NCBI GenBank assembly: GCA_945787885.1
Contig: CALZJF010000020.1
Span: 1 to 38,536 of the forward strand
Direction: 5' to 3'
Source: an uncultured Bacteroidales bacterium
Lineage (GTDB): Bacteria > Bacteroidota > Bacteroidia > Bacteroidales > Bacteroidaceae
DNA length: 38,536 nt
Shown here: one piece after another, positions 7,763-16,993 of the stretch
How positions within the stretch are numbered: position 1 is the stretch's first letter
Layout: every line of letters starts with the position of its first letter
Made by a program: the position numbers and the translations under genes
The notes under the pieces: generated by a model
The model's input: the letters and a program-made list of their open reading frames with translations, nothing else
Told to the model about the DNA's origin: nothing
Databases searched by the model: none

Positions 7763-8866
7763 ATGAGTCTTAAATGTGGCATAGTCGGGCTGCCGAACGT
7801 GGGCAAATCGACCCTCTTCAACTGCCTGAGCAACGCCAAAGCACAAAGCGCAAACTTCCCCTTCTGCACCATTGAGCCCAATGTCGGGGTCATCACCGTC
7901 CCCGATGAGCGTCTCGCCGTGCTGGCACCGATGGTCAATACTACGAAAATCGTGCCGACGACGGTGGAAATCGTTGACATCGCCGGACTCGTGAAGGGCG
8001 CATCGAAGGGAGAAGGACTCGGAAACCAGTTCTTGGGAAATATCCGCGAGACGGATGCCATCATACATGTGCTCAGATGCTTCGATGATGAGAACGTTGT
8101 CCACGTAGATGGAAGCGTCAATCCCGTTCGCGATAAAGAGATTATCGACACAGAACTTCAGCTGAAGGACCTCGAAACCTGCGAAAACCGCATCAAGAAG
8201 GTGGAGAAGGTGGCTCAGGTGGGCGGCGACAAGAACGCACGCATAGAGTATGATGTCCTCTGCGCCTACCGCGAAGCTCTGCTCGAAGGCAAGAATGCAC
8301 GCAGCGTCAGCTTCGAAAGCAAGGAGGAGCAGGCTGCCGCCAAGGGGCTCTTCCTGCTCACGGCAAAGCCCGTGCTCTATGTCTGCAACGTGGATGAGAA
8401 TGCTGCAGCCTCGGGCAACGCATACGTGGAAGCCGTACGCGAAGCCGTGAAGGACGAAGGGGCTGAAATCCTTGTAGTAGCCGCCCAGACGGAGGCTGAC
8501 ATCGCCGAACTCGACACTTACGAGGAGCGGCAGGAATTTCTCCGCGACCTCGGACTCGAAGAGAGCGGATGCAACCGTCTCATCAAGGCTGCCTACAAAA
8601 TGCTTGAACTCGAAACCTTCATCACCGCCGGAGAAATGGAGGTGAAGGCCTGGACATACCGCAAGGGATGGAAGGCTCCGCAGTGTGCAGGAGTCATCCA
8701 CACCGACTTCGAACGCGGATTCATCCGTGCACAGGTCATTAAATACGACGATTTCGTACGCCTCGGCAGTGAAGCCGCCGTGCGCGATGCAGGATTGCTG
8801 CATATCGAAGGCAAGGACTACGTAGTGCAGGACGGAGACATCATGCACTTCCTCTTTAACGTCTAA
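7763..8866 (+). CDS. ychF: Redox-regulated ATPase YchF (Obg-family P-loop protein)
   Basis: A 367-residue member of the YchF/OLA1 branch of Obg-like NTPases, cytoplasmic and ribosome-associated. The G1 loop GLPNVGKST is at residues 9-17, the G3 motif DIAG at 72-75, and the G4 position reads NVDE (209-212) instead of NKxD, the change that makes this family prefer ATP. A TGS-like C-terminal domain ends in QDGDIMHFLFNV, typical of the family. The gene leads a likely two-gene unit with lgt, which begins 35 bp after its stop. Confidence 0.96.
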   Translation: MSLKCGIVGLPNVGKSTLFNCLSNAKAQSANFPFCTIEPNVGVITVPDERLAVLAPMVNTTKIVPTTVEIVDIAGLVKGASKGEGLGNQFLGNIRETDAIIHVLRCFDDENVVHVDGSVNPVRDKEIIDTELQLKDLETCENRIKKVEKVAQVGGDKNARIEYDVLCAYREALLEGKNARSVSFESKEEQAAAKGLFLLTAKPVLYVCNVDENAAASGNAYVEAVREAVKDEGAEILVVAAQTEADIAELDTYEERQEFLRDLGLEESGCNRLIKAAYKMLELETFITAGEMEVKAWTYRKGWKAPQCAGVIHTDFERGFIRAQVIKYDDFVRLGSEAAVRDAGLLHIEGKDYVVQDGDIMHFLFNV

Positions 8867-8901
8867 ACCGAAACGACTCTCAACAGCATCAGCCAACCAT
8901 C

Positions 8902-9747
8902 ATGATTTTCTGGAATCCTGATTTAGTAGCCTTCTCCGTCGGTCCGCTGACCGTGCGTTGGTACTCCCTGCTTTGGTGTATCGGCTTGGCCGTGGCCTAC
9001 TACGTCGTCATGCGCCTCTACAAAAAGCAGGGCATTCCCGAAGAAAAGTTCGACCCACTCTTCTTTTACTGCTTCGTGGGCATTCTCATTGGAGCGCGTC
9101 TGGGCCACTGCCTGCTCTATGAGCCTGCCTACTTCCTGGCTCATCCGCTCGAAATGTTTCTCCCTATCCGCTTCGACGAGGCTGGCGACTGGCACTTCAC
9201 GGGCTATGCCGGACTGGCGAGTCATGGCGGCACGGCGGGAATCATCATTGCGCTCTGGCTCTATGTGAAAAAGACGGGGGTCAACTTCATCCGCGTCATC
9301 GACAATATCGGCATTGCAACGCCCATCACGGCGTGCTGCATTCGACTTGGAAACCTCATGAATTCTGAAATCGTGGGGAAATATACGAATACTGACTATG
9401 GCTTCGTCTTCGTACGCCTCGGCGAAACGCTGCCGCGACATCCCGGGCAGCTCTATGAAGCGATTGCCTACTTCGTCTTCTTCATCGTCAGCCTCTGCCT
9501 CTATCGCCGCTGGCCGCAACGTGTAGGCACGGGGTTCTATTTCGGATTCTGCCTCACCAGCATCTTCCTCTTCCGCTTCTTCGTCGAAATGTTCAAGGAG
9601 GTGCAGGAGCCGTGGGAACTGGATATGATGCAGGCGGTGGGCATCAATCAGGGGCAGCTTCTCTCCATTCCCTTCGTCATCATCGGCGTCATGGGGCTAT
9701 TGGGCGTTTACCGCCGCTTTGGCGATGCCGCAGCTCAGCAGGCTTGA
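8902..9747 (+). CDS. lgt: Prolipoprotein diacylglyceryl transferase
   Basis: A 281-residue integral membrane enzyme that moves a diacylglyceryl group from phosphatidylglycerol to the lipobox cysteine of prolipoproteins, the first step of lipoprotein maturation. Conserved segments are GARLGHCLLYEP (64-75), GLASHGG (104-110), RLGNLMNSEIVG (148-159, with the conserved Arg and Asn) and HPGQLYEA (180-187). Several hydrophobic helices span the chain. Its product would act on the lipoproteins encoded next door (9834, 11700) and elsewhere in the window. Confidence 0.95.
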   Translation: MIFWNPDLVAFSVGPLTVRWYSLLWCIGLAVAYYVVMRLYKKQGIPEEKFDPLFFYCFVGILIGARLGHCLLYEPAYFLAHPLEMFLPIRFDEAGDWHFTGYAGLASHGGTAGIIIALWLYVKKTGVNFIRVIDNIGIATPITACCIRLGNLMNSEIVGKYTNTDYGFVFVRLGETLPRHPGQLYEAIAYFVFFIVSLCLYRRWPQRVGTGFYFGFCLTSIFLFRFFVEMFKEVQEPWELDMMQAVGINQGQLLSIPFVIIGVMGLLGVYRRFGDAAAQQA

Positions 9748-9833
9748 TGCTTCCTGACAGAAGGCTCTTTCCCTCGCGCATACGCGCATACCTATATATA
9801 TGTATAACCACAAAAAATCAACCACATAATCGT

Positions 9834-11501
9834 ATGAAACTAGCAAACGTATTTTTGGGAACAGCCGGACTTACCGTCCTTTTCCTGACCAGTTGCAGCA
9901 AGCTCGGCGAACTCTCTGCCGACAATTTCACTGTAACGCCTAACCCTCTCGTAGAAAGCGCCAGCAAGGTGCCCGCCACCATCGACGGTCGCTTCCCCGT
10001 GAAGTACATGAAGAAGAAGGCTGTAGTCACCGTAACCCCCGAACTCCGCTATGCCGGTAACGCCGTACAGGGACAGTCTGCCACCTTCCAGGGTGAGAAG
10101 GCGGTTGGTAACAACCAGACCATCAGCTACAAGATGGGCGGTAACTACACCATGAAGACCACCTTCGACTATCTCCCCGAGATGGCTCAGAGCGAACTCT
10201 ATCTGACCTTCAACGCTGCTATCGGCAAGAAGACCTTCAACGTTCCTGCCGTGAAGGTGGCCGACGGCGTGCTCGCCACCAGCCAGCTCGTCTATCGCAC
10301 CGTCAAGAGTGCCAACACTTGCGTGGCTCCCGATGCTTATCAGCAAATCATCGCTCAGCATCAGGATGCTCAAATCAAGTATCTCATCAACCAGAGCCGC
10401 ATACGCACCAGCGAACTTTCTACGACTTCTATCCAGGACTTCGTGAAGGTGCTCCGCGACATCAAGGCTGACCAGAAGTCTTATGCTCTCGACAATATCG
10501 AAGTCAGCGCATACGCTTCGCCCGATGGTGCCCTGAGCTTCAACGAGAAGGTAGCTTCCGGACGTCAAGCTACGGCTTCTGACTATGTGAACACGCAGCT
10601 CAAGAAAATCGCCCTCGACGGAACGGTTGATACGAAGTACACCGCTGAGGACTGGGAAGGCTTCCAGGAAATCGTGGCTGCCAGCAACATTCAGGACAAG
10701 GATGTCATCCTCCGCGTCCTCAACATGTATAAGGATCCCGAGGAGCGCGAGGCTCAGATTCGCAATATGAGCGTGGCCTTCCGCGAACTCGCTGACGAGG
10801 TGCTCCCCGAACTCCGTCGTGCTCGCCTGACCATCAACTACAAACTCATCGGCCGCACCGATGCTGAAATCAAGCAGCAGTTCAAGGACGATGCCAGCAA
10901 GCTCAGCGTTGAGGAGCTTCTCTATGGTGCTACCCTGACCAACAACCCCAGCGAGCAGAAGCAGTATTTCGAGACTGCCGCACGCCTCTTCCCCAACGAC
11001 TATCGTGCTTACAACGGTCTGGCACAGGTGGCTATCGCTCAGGGCGACCTCGCCGCTGCCAAGGCTGCCCTCCAGAAGGCGGGCAACAAGACCGAGGCTA
11101 ACGCCAACGCTGCCCTCATCGCCATCTCTGAAGGCAACCTCGATCAGGCTGAAGCTCTCCTCGGCAAGGCTCTCACCGCTGCTAACTACAATGAAGTGCT
11201 CGGCAACCTCCAGATTGCCCGCGGCAACTGGACTCAGGCTGCTCAGGCTCTCAAGGGTGTGAACACCAACAGCGCTGCCCTGGCACAGATTCTCACCAAG
11301 GACTATGCTTCTGCCAAGCGCACGCTCGACGCTGTTGCTGCTCCCGATGCCATGACTTCTTATCTCAAGGCCATCGCTGCTGCCCGCACTGGCGACACCT
11401 CTGCCGCCAAGACGGCTCTCCAGAAGGCTATCTCTCTCGATAGCTCGCTGGCTGAATATGCTGCCAAGGATATGGAGTTCATCCTCACGGGTGTTAAATA
11501 A
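9834..11501 (+). CDS. OmpA-like / tetratricopeptide-repeat lipoprotein
   Basis: A 555-residue exported lipoprotein. The start at 9834 gives a clean signal peptide ending in LFLTSCSK with the acylated Cys at residue 21; earlier in-frame starts lie inside lgt. The middle (about 215-260) contains IEVSAYASPDGALSFN, resembling the OmpA-type peptidoglycan-binding segment. The C-terminal third consists of Ala-rich helical repeats with TPR character (FPNDYRAYNGLAQVAIAQGDLAAAKAAL and similar). Related proteins are common in Bacteroidales with no proven function. The gene is unusually rich in GCT/GCC and AAG codons, suggesting high expression. It ends at a strong terminator. Confidence 0.85.
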   Translation: MKLANVFLGTAGLTVLFLTSCSKLGELSADNFTVTPNPLVESASKVPATIDGRFPVKYMKKKAVVTVTPELRYAGNAVQGQSATFQGEKAVGNNQTISYKMGGNYTMKTTFDYLPEMAQSELYLTFNAAIGKKTFNVPAVKVADGVLATSQLVYRTVKSANTCVAPDAYQQIIAQHQDAQIKYLINQSRIRTSELSTTSIQDFVKVLRDIKADQKSYALDNIEVSAYASPDGALSFNEKVASGRQATASDYVNTQLKKIALDGTVDTKYTAEDWEGFQEIVAASNIQDKDVILRVLNMYKDPEEREAQIRNMSVAFRELADEVLPELRRARLTINYKLIGRTDAEIKQQFKDDASKLSVEELLYGATLTNNPSEQKQYFETAARLFPNDYRAYNGLAQVAIAQGDLAAAKAALQKAGNKTEANANAALIAISEGNLDQAEALLGKALTAANYNEVLGNLQIARGNWTQAAQALKGVNTNSAALAQILTKDYASAKRTLDAVAAPDAMTSYLKAIAAARTGDTSAAKTALQKAISLDSSLAEYAAKDMEFILTGVK

Positions 11502-11604
11502 TTCCTGACATCGCATCATCATTGCTGAGGGCAAAAGCAGGCTATCTATATCAGATTTCTTCATAGGGGCCTACTGTTTGAATCCCTCTCATAGCTAACA
11601 ATTT

Positions 11605-11646
11605 GGGGAGGCGGGTGAGTAAATCTCCCGCCTCCCCTTCTTTTTT
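11605..11646 (+). terminator. Intrinsic terminator
   Basis: A perfect 11-bp GC-rich stem (11605-11615 with 11627-11637) with an 11-nt loop, followed by TTCTTTTTT. It lies about 105 bp after the lipoprotein stop at 11501, so that gene has a long 3' UTR. The next gene starts at 11700. Confidence 0.85.
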
Positions 11647-11699
11647 CTTCCATCTCTGCAGCGATGCCGCGCTGCCCTCTTTCCTCACGCTCAGACATC

Positions 11700-12743
11700 A
11701 TGAAACACAGCATCCGTCCTGCCTTCATTTTCCTCATTCCGCTTCTCATCGCCTTCATTTCCTGCGGTCCCGACGAGCATCATGGCCGCATCGACGGCGA
11801 GCTTGAAGGCATCAATCAGGCGAGAATCCTGGCTATTCCTGCCATCATGACGGCTGCCGATGCCGGAGGAGCAGATACCATCGAGATAAAGCGTGGCAAG
11901 TTCAGCTACGACCGCCCCGTCTCTGAGCCCATCATCCTCACACTCCTCTATCCCAACTTCTCACAAACCACCCTCGTGCTCGAACCGGGCAAGACGGTGC
12001 GACTGAAAGGCGATGCCAACCGGCTGAAGGAAATCACCCTCGATGGCAACGACGACAACCTCCTTCTGACAGAATTTCGCCAACGTATGCTGAAGCTCCA
12101 GCCCCGCGAACAGGAGCGCGAGGCTGCCACCTTCGTACGCTCGCATCCTGCCACATTGGCTGCCCTCACCGTCTTCCTCGATTACTTCGCACATCAGGAG
12201 ACTTTCGACCCCTCGCCCGCACGCTCCCTCCTGGAAACCATGGAGAAGAAGCAGCCCGACAACGAGGCTCTGCGCCAGTTGGCAGCTTTTATGAAGCCCA
12301 TTCTGTCTAACGCGCCGGGCGAAACGATAAAGCCCTTCACCGCCACCGACATGGATGGCAAACAATTCTCCGAGGCTGACCTCAAAGGCAAGCCCACGCT
12401 CTTCATCTTCTGTGCGCAATGGCAGGGAAATTTCTTCCAGATCAGCACGAAGTCGAACGATATTCGCCAAGATTTCCCCACTTCAAAGCTCAACATCGTC
12501 TATATCGTCCTCGATGAGCGTATGGGCAGTCTGCGCAAACGTCTGAAATCCATCTCGCTTCCCGGCCGCGTGGTCTGCGACGAGAAGGGCATGTCGTCGC
12601 CCCTCGTGCAAGCATTGGGCGTCAGATACATTGGCGGCAACATCCTGACCGATGCGCAGGGCAAGATTCTGGCGCGCGACATCGACCTCGAACATTGGCA
12701 CGACAAAATGCCTGCCTTCCTCAAGCCTTCTGACGGCAAATAG
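11700..12743 (+). CDS. Lipoprotein with DUF4369-like N-terminus and thioredoxin-like fold
   Basis: A 347-residue lipoprotein; the ATG at 11700 gives a signal peptide ending LIAFISCGPD, with lipidated Cys22. Residues about 30-120 (DGELEGINQ, LEPGKTVRLKGDA) look like the DUF4369 domain common in Bacteroidota. Residues about 205-345 have an AhpC/TSA-thioredoxin pattern (FTATDMDGKQFSEADLKGKPTLFIFCAQW ... GVRYIGGNILTDAQGKILARDI). The usual WCxxC is reduced to a single Cys in CAQWQGNF, so a normal disulfide exchange cycle is unlikely. It may start a unit with the GH43-like gene 52 bp downstream. Substrate unknown. Confidence 0.8.
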   Translation: MKHSIRPAFIFLIPLLIAFISCGPDEHHGRIDGELEGINQARILAIPAIMTAADAGGADTIEIKRGKFSYDRPVSEPIILTLLYPNFSQTTLVLEPGKTVRLKGDANRLKEITLDGNDDNLLLTEFRQRMLKLQPREQEREAATFVRSHPATLAALTVFLDYFAHQETFDPSPARSLLETMEKKQPDNEALRQLAAFMKPILSNAPGETIKPFTATDMDGKQFSEADLKGKPTLFIFCAQWQGNFFQISTKSNDIRQDFPTSKLNIVYIVLDERMGSLRKRLKSISLPGRVVCDEKGMSSPLVQALGVRYIGGNILTDAQGKILARDIDLEHWHDKMPAFLKPSDGK

Positions 12744-12795
12744 GCTTTGTCCGCCCTATACGCTTTTGGGGCTTAACCCACAAAACTTATATTCC

Positions 12796-14406
12796 ATGAA
12801 ACGCCTGACTATCCTCTTCGCCTTAGTGCTGACATTTGTCATCCCCACATTTGCCCAGAAAAGCTGCCTGCAAACTGCCATCTGCGGAGCGCGGAGCAAC
12901 GCCGAACGCACGGACTACAAAGGCAAGGCAAGCCTGCTCAAAGCCATCGGGCACGCGGAGAAAGTGCTGGAGCAGGAGAGCAATATCCACAAAATCAATG
13001 CAGAAACCGCCCGGCTACGACGTGCCACGGAGAAATATCTCAGCCACCGCCCATCGCAGTGGGTGACGATTCAGAATGGAAAACTCTGGACGACCACTGC
13101 GGGCGACACCGTGCAGGCCCACGCCCCTGGCTTCCTCCGTATCGGCGACCTTTGGTATATGGTGGGCGAAGACCGCAGCAAATCGTGGAATCCCGATGTC
13201 AATCTCTATTCCTCCACCGACCTCGCGACGTGGAAGTTTGAGAAGAAAATCATCGAGAACGGCGTCACCTCGCCCGAACTGGGCAAGACCCGCATGATTG
13301 AGCGGGCAAAACTGATGTACAACCAGCGCACGGGTAAATTCGTCGTCTGGTGCCACTGGGAGGCGAGCAACTACGGTGCTTCCGAGGCGGCTTGCTTCGT
13401 CGCCGACTCCGTCAATGGCAGCTATCGAATGGTCTGGAGCGGGCGTCCACTGGGCATCAAGAGTCGTGACTGCAATGTCTTTCAAGACACTGATGGCACG
13501 GCATATTTCATCTCCACGACGGAGGAGAACAATCACCTCGGGCTCTTCCAGCTCGCCGACGACTATCTGAGCGTGACTGCCCACACCCAGCTTTTCCCTT
13601 GGCAGAAACGCGAGGCTCCTGCCATCGTCCGCCTCGCCGACCGCTATTTCATGTTCTCCTCGGCTTGTTCGGGATGGGACCCCAACCAGTGCAAACTCTC
13701 CGTCAGCTCTTCGCTGCAGAGCGGATGGAGCGAACTGGCAAACGTCGGGAACGCCATTGCCTACGACACGCAGGCGGCTGCCATCCTCGAAATCCGCGGC
13801 ACGAAGCAGACCACCTATCTCTATGTGGGCGACCGCTGGCAGGACCCCGACTTGCCCCGCACGAAGACCATCATCTTCCCCATCTCCTTCAGCGACTCCA
13901 CCTGCCACTTCGCCTATCACGAACGCTTCGACCTCAATTTCGTCACGGGCGAATGGCGCGCGACTCCCTCCGCGCCCTCCTTTGCCGACAAATCGGGCTG
14001 GACGGTGGCCAGTTGCAGCAGCCAAGAGACTACGAGCGAGAATGCTCCTGCGCAGCACGCCATTGATGGCAATGCCCAGACGCTTTGGCACACGCGCTAC
14101 AGCAGCACGCCGGCCACGCCTCCCCATCACCTCACCATCGACATGGGGCGCACGCTCGCCATTCAGGGCTTCCTCGCCACGCCGCGGATGGACGGCGATG
14201 CGAACGGGCTCATACGCAAATATGAATTTCAGGTCAGTCAGGACGGCTATCGCTGGACCACCGTTGCCGCTGCCGACTGGCTACCCTACTGCACCGAGGT
14301 GGACTTCCCCGCGCAGTCCTGCCGCTATTTCCGCCTCGTCAGCACGGAGGGAGCGTTTGCATCGCTCGCCGAGATTGATGTCATCAATGCTTCTGCTGAT
14401 TATTGA
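12796..14406 (+). CDS. Secreted GH43-like glycosidase with F5/8-type C (CBM32-like) domain
   Basis: A 536-residue exported protein with a signal peptide ending around PTFAQ. Residues about 90-410 have the five-bladed propeller pattern of family 43 glycosidases: HAPGFLRIGDLWYMVGEDRS, NLYSSTDLATWKFEKKII, AKLMYNQRTGKFVVWCHWE, REAPAIVRLADRYFMFSS and DRWQDPDLPRTK. Residues about 415-535 form a discoidin/F5-8C carbohydrate-binding domain (HAIDGNAQTLWHTRYS; LTIDMGRTLAIQGFLATPR; CRYFRLVST). Likely role: trimming of galactan or arabinan side chains in the periplasm or at the surface; the substrate cannot be fixed from sequence. Start chosen at 12796 because the signal peptide begins there. Confidence 0.82.
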   Translation: MKRLTILFALVLTFVIPTFAQKSCLQTAICGARSNAERTDYKGKASLLKAIGHAEKVLEQESNIHKINAETARLRRATEKYLSHRPSQWVTIQNGKLWTTTAGDTVQAHAPGFLRIGDLWYMVGEDRSKSWNPDVNLYSSTDLATWKFEKKIIENGVTSPELGKTRMIERAKLMYNQRTGKFVVWCHWEASNYGASEAACFVADSVNGSYRMVWSGRPLGIKSRDCNVFQDTDGTAYFISTTEENNHLGLFQLADDYLSVTAHTQLFPWQKREAPAIVRLADRYFMFSSACSGWDPNQCKLSVSSSLQSGWSELANVGNAIAYDTQAAAILEIRGTKQTTYLYVGDRWQDPDLPRTKTIIFPISFSDSTCHFAYHERFDLNFVTGEWRATPSAPSFADKSGWTVASCSSQETTSENAPAQHAIDGNAQTLWHTRYSSTPATPPHHLTIDMGRTLAIQGFLATPRMDGDANGLIRKYEFQVSQDGYRWTTVAAADWLPYCTEVDFPAQSCRYFRLVSTEGAFASLAEIDVINASADY

Positions 14407-14435
14407 ATAACCTACTGAACCCCCATACAACGCAA

Positions 14436-14693
14436 ATGAAAGAGATTGTTTATCACACACAAGGCACGTGCAGCCAAATCATCCGCCTGACGGGTGATGC
14501 CGGACGCATCGTTAATGTAGAATTTCTGGGCGGATGCCACGGCAACCTTCAGGGCATTGCCTCCTTGGTGCGCGGCATGAAATACGAAGAGGTCATTGAC
14601 CGCGTGGAGGGCATCCGCTGCGGCATGAAGCCCACAAGCTGCCCCGACCAGCTCGCCAAAGCTCTGCGACAACTGATGGCGGAGGAACAATAA
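14436..14693 (+). CDS. TSCPD domain protein (TIGR03905 type)
   Basis: An 85-residue protein containing the TSCPD signature (PTSCPDQLAKAL at about 66-77) that names the PF12637 domain, with the preceding conserved GGCHGNLQGI and GIRCGMKPTS segments. Three conserved cysteines suggest a metal site. The domain is also found at the end of some ribonucleotide reductases; the free-standing form has no assigned function. The ATG at 14436 is preferred over an earlier in-frame ATG at 14403 that overlaps the previous gene and adds residues outside the domain. Confidence 0.85.
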   Translation: MKEIVYHTQGTCSQIIRLTGDAGRIVNVEFLGGCHGNLQGIASLVRGMKYEEVIDRVEGIRCGMKPTSCPDQLAKALRQLMAEEQ

Positions 14694-14785
14694 ACAGGCA
14701 TTATGTAGGTAACAATACTACTTTTACCGAAGCATTGCTATAACCTGATTTTCATTACCTACTTATCCCCCCAAAAACCACAAGC

Positions 14786-16513
14786 ATGAACACGATACAA
14801 CAACGCGTCGCCAACCTCAGAGATTGGATGAAGCAAGAGGGAATCGACATATTCCTCGTGCCTACGCTCGACCCTCACAACAGCGAATACGTGGCAGAAT
14901 ACTGGAAGTGCCGCCAATGGCTGACGGGATTTACGGGTAGTGCCGGGACGGCAGTCGTGACGGCCGACGAGGCACTGCTCTGGACCGACTCCAGATACTG
15001 GATTCAGGCAGGAGAGCAACTGCTCTCTACGCCCTTCACCCTGATGCGCGAGGGCGAAGACATTGACATCAGCGAATGGTTCTTCCGTGCCGTCTGGAAA
15101 AATCCCGGCGTGCGCATCGGGTTTGCCCCCGACATGATGACGCCGGAGGCATTTGAGAGCTTCTTCGCCCGCATCAGAGAGAGGCGGTGCAGCTTCGTCT
15201 ATGATTCCGACCCTTTCAGCCGCCTCTGGAACGACAGGCCTGCCCTGCCCAAAGCCCCTGCCATGCGGATTCCCGACGAGATAGCAGGAAAGTCGGCGAA
15301 CGAAAAACTCCGCGACATGATTCTGTGGATGCAGGAGCGCCGCATGAAACGCTATCTGCTGACCGACCTTTCCGAGATTTGCTGGATGCTCAACCTCCGC
15401 GGCGCCGATGTGCCATACAATCCCTTCCTCATCGCTTTCCTCGACGTGCGTACCAACGAGCCCAGCTGTCTCTACGTGGAGCCATACAAGATGATGGGCC
15501 TGGTTTCCTATCTTCAGTCCATCGATGTCAGCGTCCACTGCTACAATGAGGGTCTGCTCCTCCAGCGGTCCCAGATTACCGAGCCCCGCATTGAAAGTCC
15601 CGTCCCGTTTTGGCGCGCGGTGAAGAACACTACGGAGCAGGAGGGGTTCAGGGAGGCCCATCGCCGCGATGGTGTGGCCATGGTGCGCTTCCTCGCTTGG
15701 CTCGACCGCACCGTGGAGGGCGGCGGCGAGATGCCGACGGAGATGGACATCGACCGCCGGCTCACCGCGCTGCGCATGGAACAGCCGGGCTGCTGCGGAC
15801 TCTCCTTCGAGACGATTGCTGCCTATGGGCCGCACGGTGCCATCGTTCACTATGAGGCGACGCCCCAGACGGATGTCCGCCTCGAACGCCGCGGACTCCT
15901 GCTCCTCGACAGCGGCGCACACTACGACTGCGGCACCACCGACATCACGCGAACCATCGCCCTCGGAGCGCTGACCGATGAGGAGCGGAAGGCCTACACG
16001 CTCGTACTGAAGGGCCATCTGCAACTCGCCCGGGCGGTATTCCCCGAGAACACCACGGGCCTCCAGCTCGACACGCTCGCACGGGCTTCCATGTGGCGCG
16101 AGGGCATGGACTACGGTCACGGCACGGGCCACGGCGTCGGACATCGGCTCGGAGTTCACGAAGGTCCGGTGCAAATTCGGAAAAACCTCCGCGCCTGCAC
16201 CACGCTCCCTTTCCGCGCCGGACAGACCATCACCGATGAGCCGGGCATCTACGTCGCGGGGCGTTTCGGCGTACGCATTGAGAACACGCTCCTCACGCAG
16301 CCTGCCTTTGAAACCCCGATGGGGCACTTCCTGCACTTTGAAGACCTCACCCTTTGTCCCTACGACCTCCGCCCCGTGCTCCTCCACATGCTGACTCACG
16401 AGGAGCGGCAGTGGCTGAACGATTACCATCAACGCGTGGCAGAGACGCTCATGCCTTTCCTCACCGACGAGGCCGACCGCGAATGGCTGCGCCGCGCCAC
16501 ACAGAAGTGCTAA
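14786..16513 (+). CDS. pepP: Xaa-Pro aminopeptidase (aminopeptidase P, M24B)
   Basis: A 575-residue metallopeptidase that removes N-terminal residues preceding proline. It is a three-domain long form: two creatinase-like N-terminal domains (to about residue 300), then the pita-bread catalytic domain. The expected dinuclear-metal ligands are all present: D375 and D386 (LLDSGAHYDCGTTDITRT), H453 (GHGVGHRLGVHE), E485 (TDEPGIY) and E499 (RIENTLL). A C-terminal extension (LTLCPYDLRPV ... EEREWL-type) fits the long APP1-like class. No signal peptide, so cytoplasmic. The MazG-like gene starts 17 bp after its stop. Confidence 0.94.
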   Translation: MNTIQQRVANLRDWMKQEGIDIFLVPTLDPHNSEYVAEYWKCRQWLTGFTGSAGTAVVTADEALLWTDSRYWIQAGEQLLSTPFTLMREGEDIDISEWFFRAVWKNPGVRIGFAPDMMTPEAFESFFARIRERRCSFVYDSDPFSRLWNDRPALPKAPAMRIPDEIAGKSANEKLRDMILWMQERRMKRYLLTDLSEICWMLNLRGADVPYNPFLIAFLDVRTNEPSCLYVEPYKMMGLVSYLQSIDVSVHCYNEGLLLQRSQITEPRIESPVPFWRAVKNTTEQEGFREAHRRDGVAMVRFLAWLDRTVEGGGEMPTEMDIDRRLTALRMEQPGCCGLSFETIAAYGPHGAIVHYEATPQTDVRLERRGLLLLDSGAHYDCGTTDITRTIALGALTDEERKAYTLVLKGHLQLARAVFPENTTGLQLDTLARASMWREGMDYGHGTGHGVGHRLGVHEGPVQIRKNLRACTTLPFRAGQTITDEPGIYVAGRFGVRIENTLLTQPAFETPMGHFLHFEDLTLCPYDLRPVLLHMLTHEERQWLNDYHQRVAETLMPFLTDEADREWLRRATQKC

Positions 16514-16530
16514 CCTACTCCCCCCCTCCC

Positions 16531-16878
16531 ATGGAACAAACCAACCGAGAGCTCACTCTGCGGCAGGCGCAGCAGATGGTGGACGAATGGATACGCACCT
16601 TCGGCGTGCGCTATTTCTCCGAACTGACCAACATGGCCATCCTGACCGAAGAGGTGGGAGAATTGGCACGCGTGATGTCGAGGAAATATGGCGACCAAAG
16701 TTTCAAGCCCGGCGAACCCACCGACCCTGCCGACGAAATGGCAGACATCCTCTGGGTTCTCCTCTGCTTAGCCAACCAGACGGGCACAGACCTCACCGAA
16801 GCCCTGCAACGGAACATACAGAAAAAGACGCAACGCGACCACCGAAGGCATCTTGATAATCCTAAACTTCAAGGATAA
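16531..16878 (+). CDS. MazG-like nucleotide pyrophosphohydrolase
   Basis: A 115-residue all-alpha NTP-PPase. The Mg-binding pairs are EEVGE (40-44) and DEMAD (68-72), the E-E-x-x-E and D-E-x-x-D pattern of MazG-type enzymes, which hydrolyse non-canonical (d)NTPs to monophosphates. Single-domain length, like the short MazG-like house-cleaning proteins. The start at 16531 is chosen because it follows the pepP stop and the upstream in-frame codons lie within pepP. Substrate not determinable. Confidence 0.88.
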   Translation: MEQTNRELTLRQAQQMVDEWIRTFGVRYFSELTNMAILTEEVGELARVMSRKYGDQSFKPGEPTDPADEMADILWVLLCLANQTGTDLTEALQRNIQKKTQRDHRRHLDNPKLQG

Positions 16879-16946
16879 AAAAAAAGACAGTGCGGTCAGG
16901 AAACTAACCCTCGTGTTAGCCCTTGGCCGCACTGTCTTTTCCCGCG
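16877..16946. terminator. Bidirectional terminator between convergent genes
   Basis: AAAAGACAGTGCGG (16882-16895) pairs perfectly with CCGCACTGTCTTTT (16927-16940), and an inner CTAAC/GTTAG stem closes the loop. The stem is flanked by A's on the left and T's on the right, so it can terminate both the MazG-like gene (plus) and the small membrane protein gene (minus). Confidence 0.88.
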
Positions 16947-16993
16947 AGACGAGATTCAGCGATTGTCGATACGCCTGAATTACGCTCTCGCGC

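Noticed and set aside
9840-11564. Long open frame (574 codons) antisense to the OmpA-like/TPR lipoprotein
   Set aside because: The sense strand has a signal peptide, a lipobox and repeats; the antisense frame is open because of biased codon use in a probably highly expressed gene.
11561-11600. tRNA-like sequence (TTTGAATCCCTCTC) after the lipoprotein gene
   Set aside because: It resembles a tRNA T-arm, but the T-stem does not pair and no anticodon arm or acceptor stem can be built around it.
14704-14762. GTAGGTAA ... TTACCTAC inverted repeat in the TSCPD-pepP gap
   Set aside because: Only 8 bp of pairing over a 43-nt loop. A related ...TTTTC.T.ACCTACTTAT string occurs at 17579-17598, but the similarity is too short to call an element.
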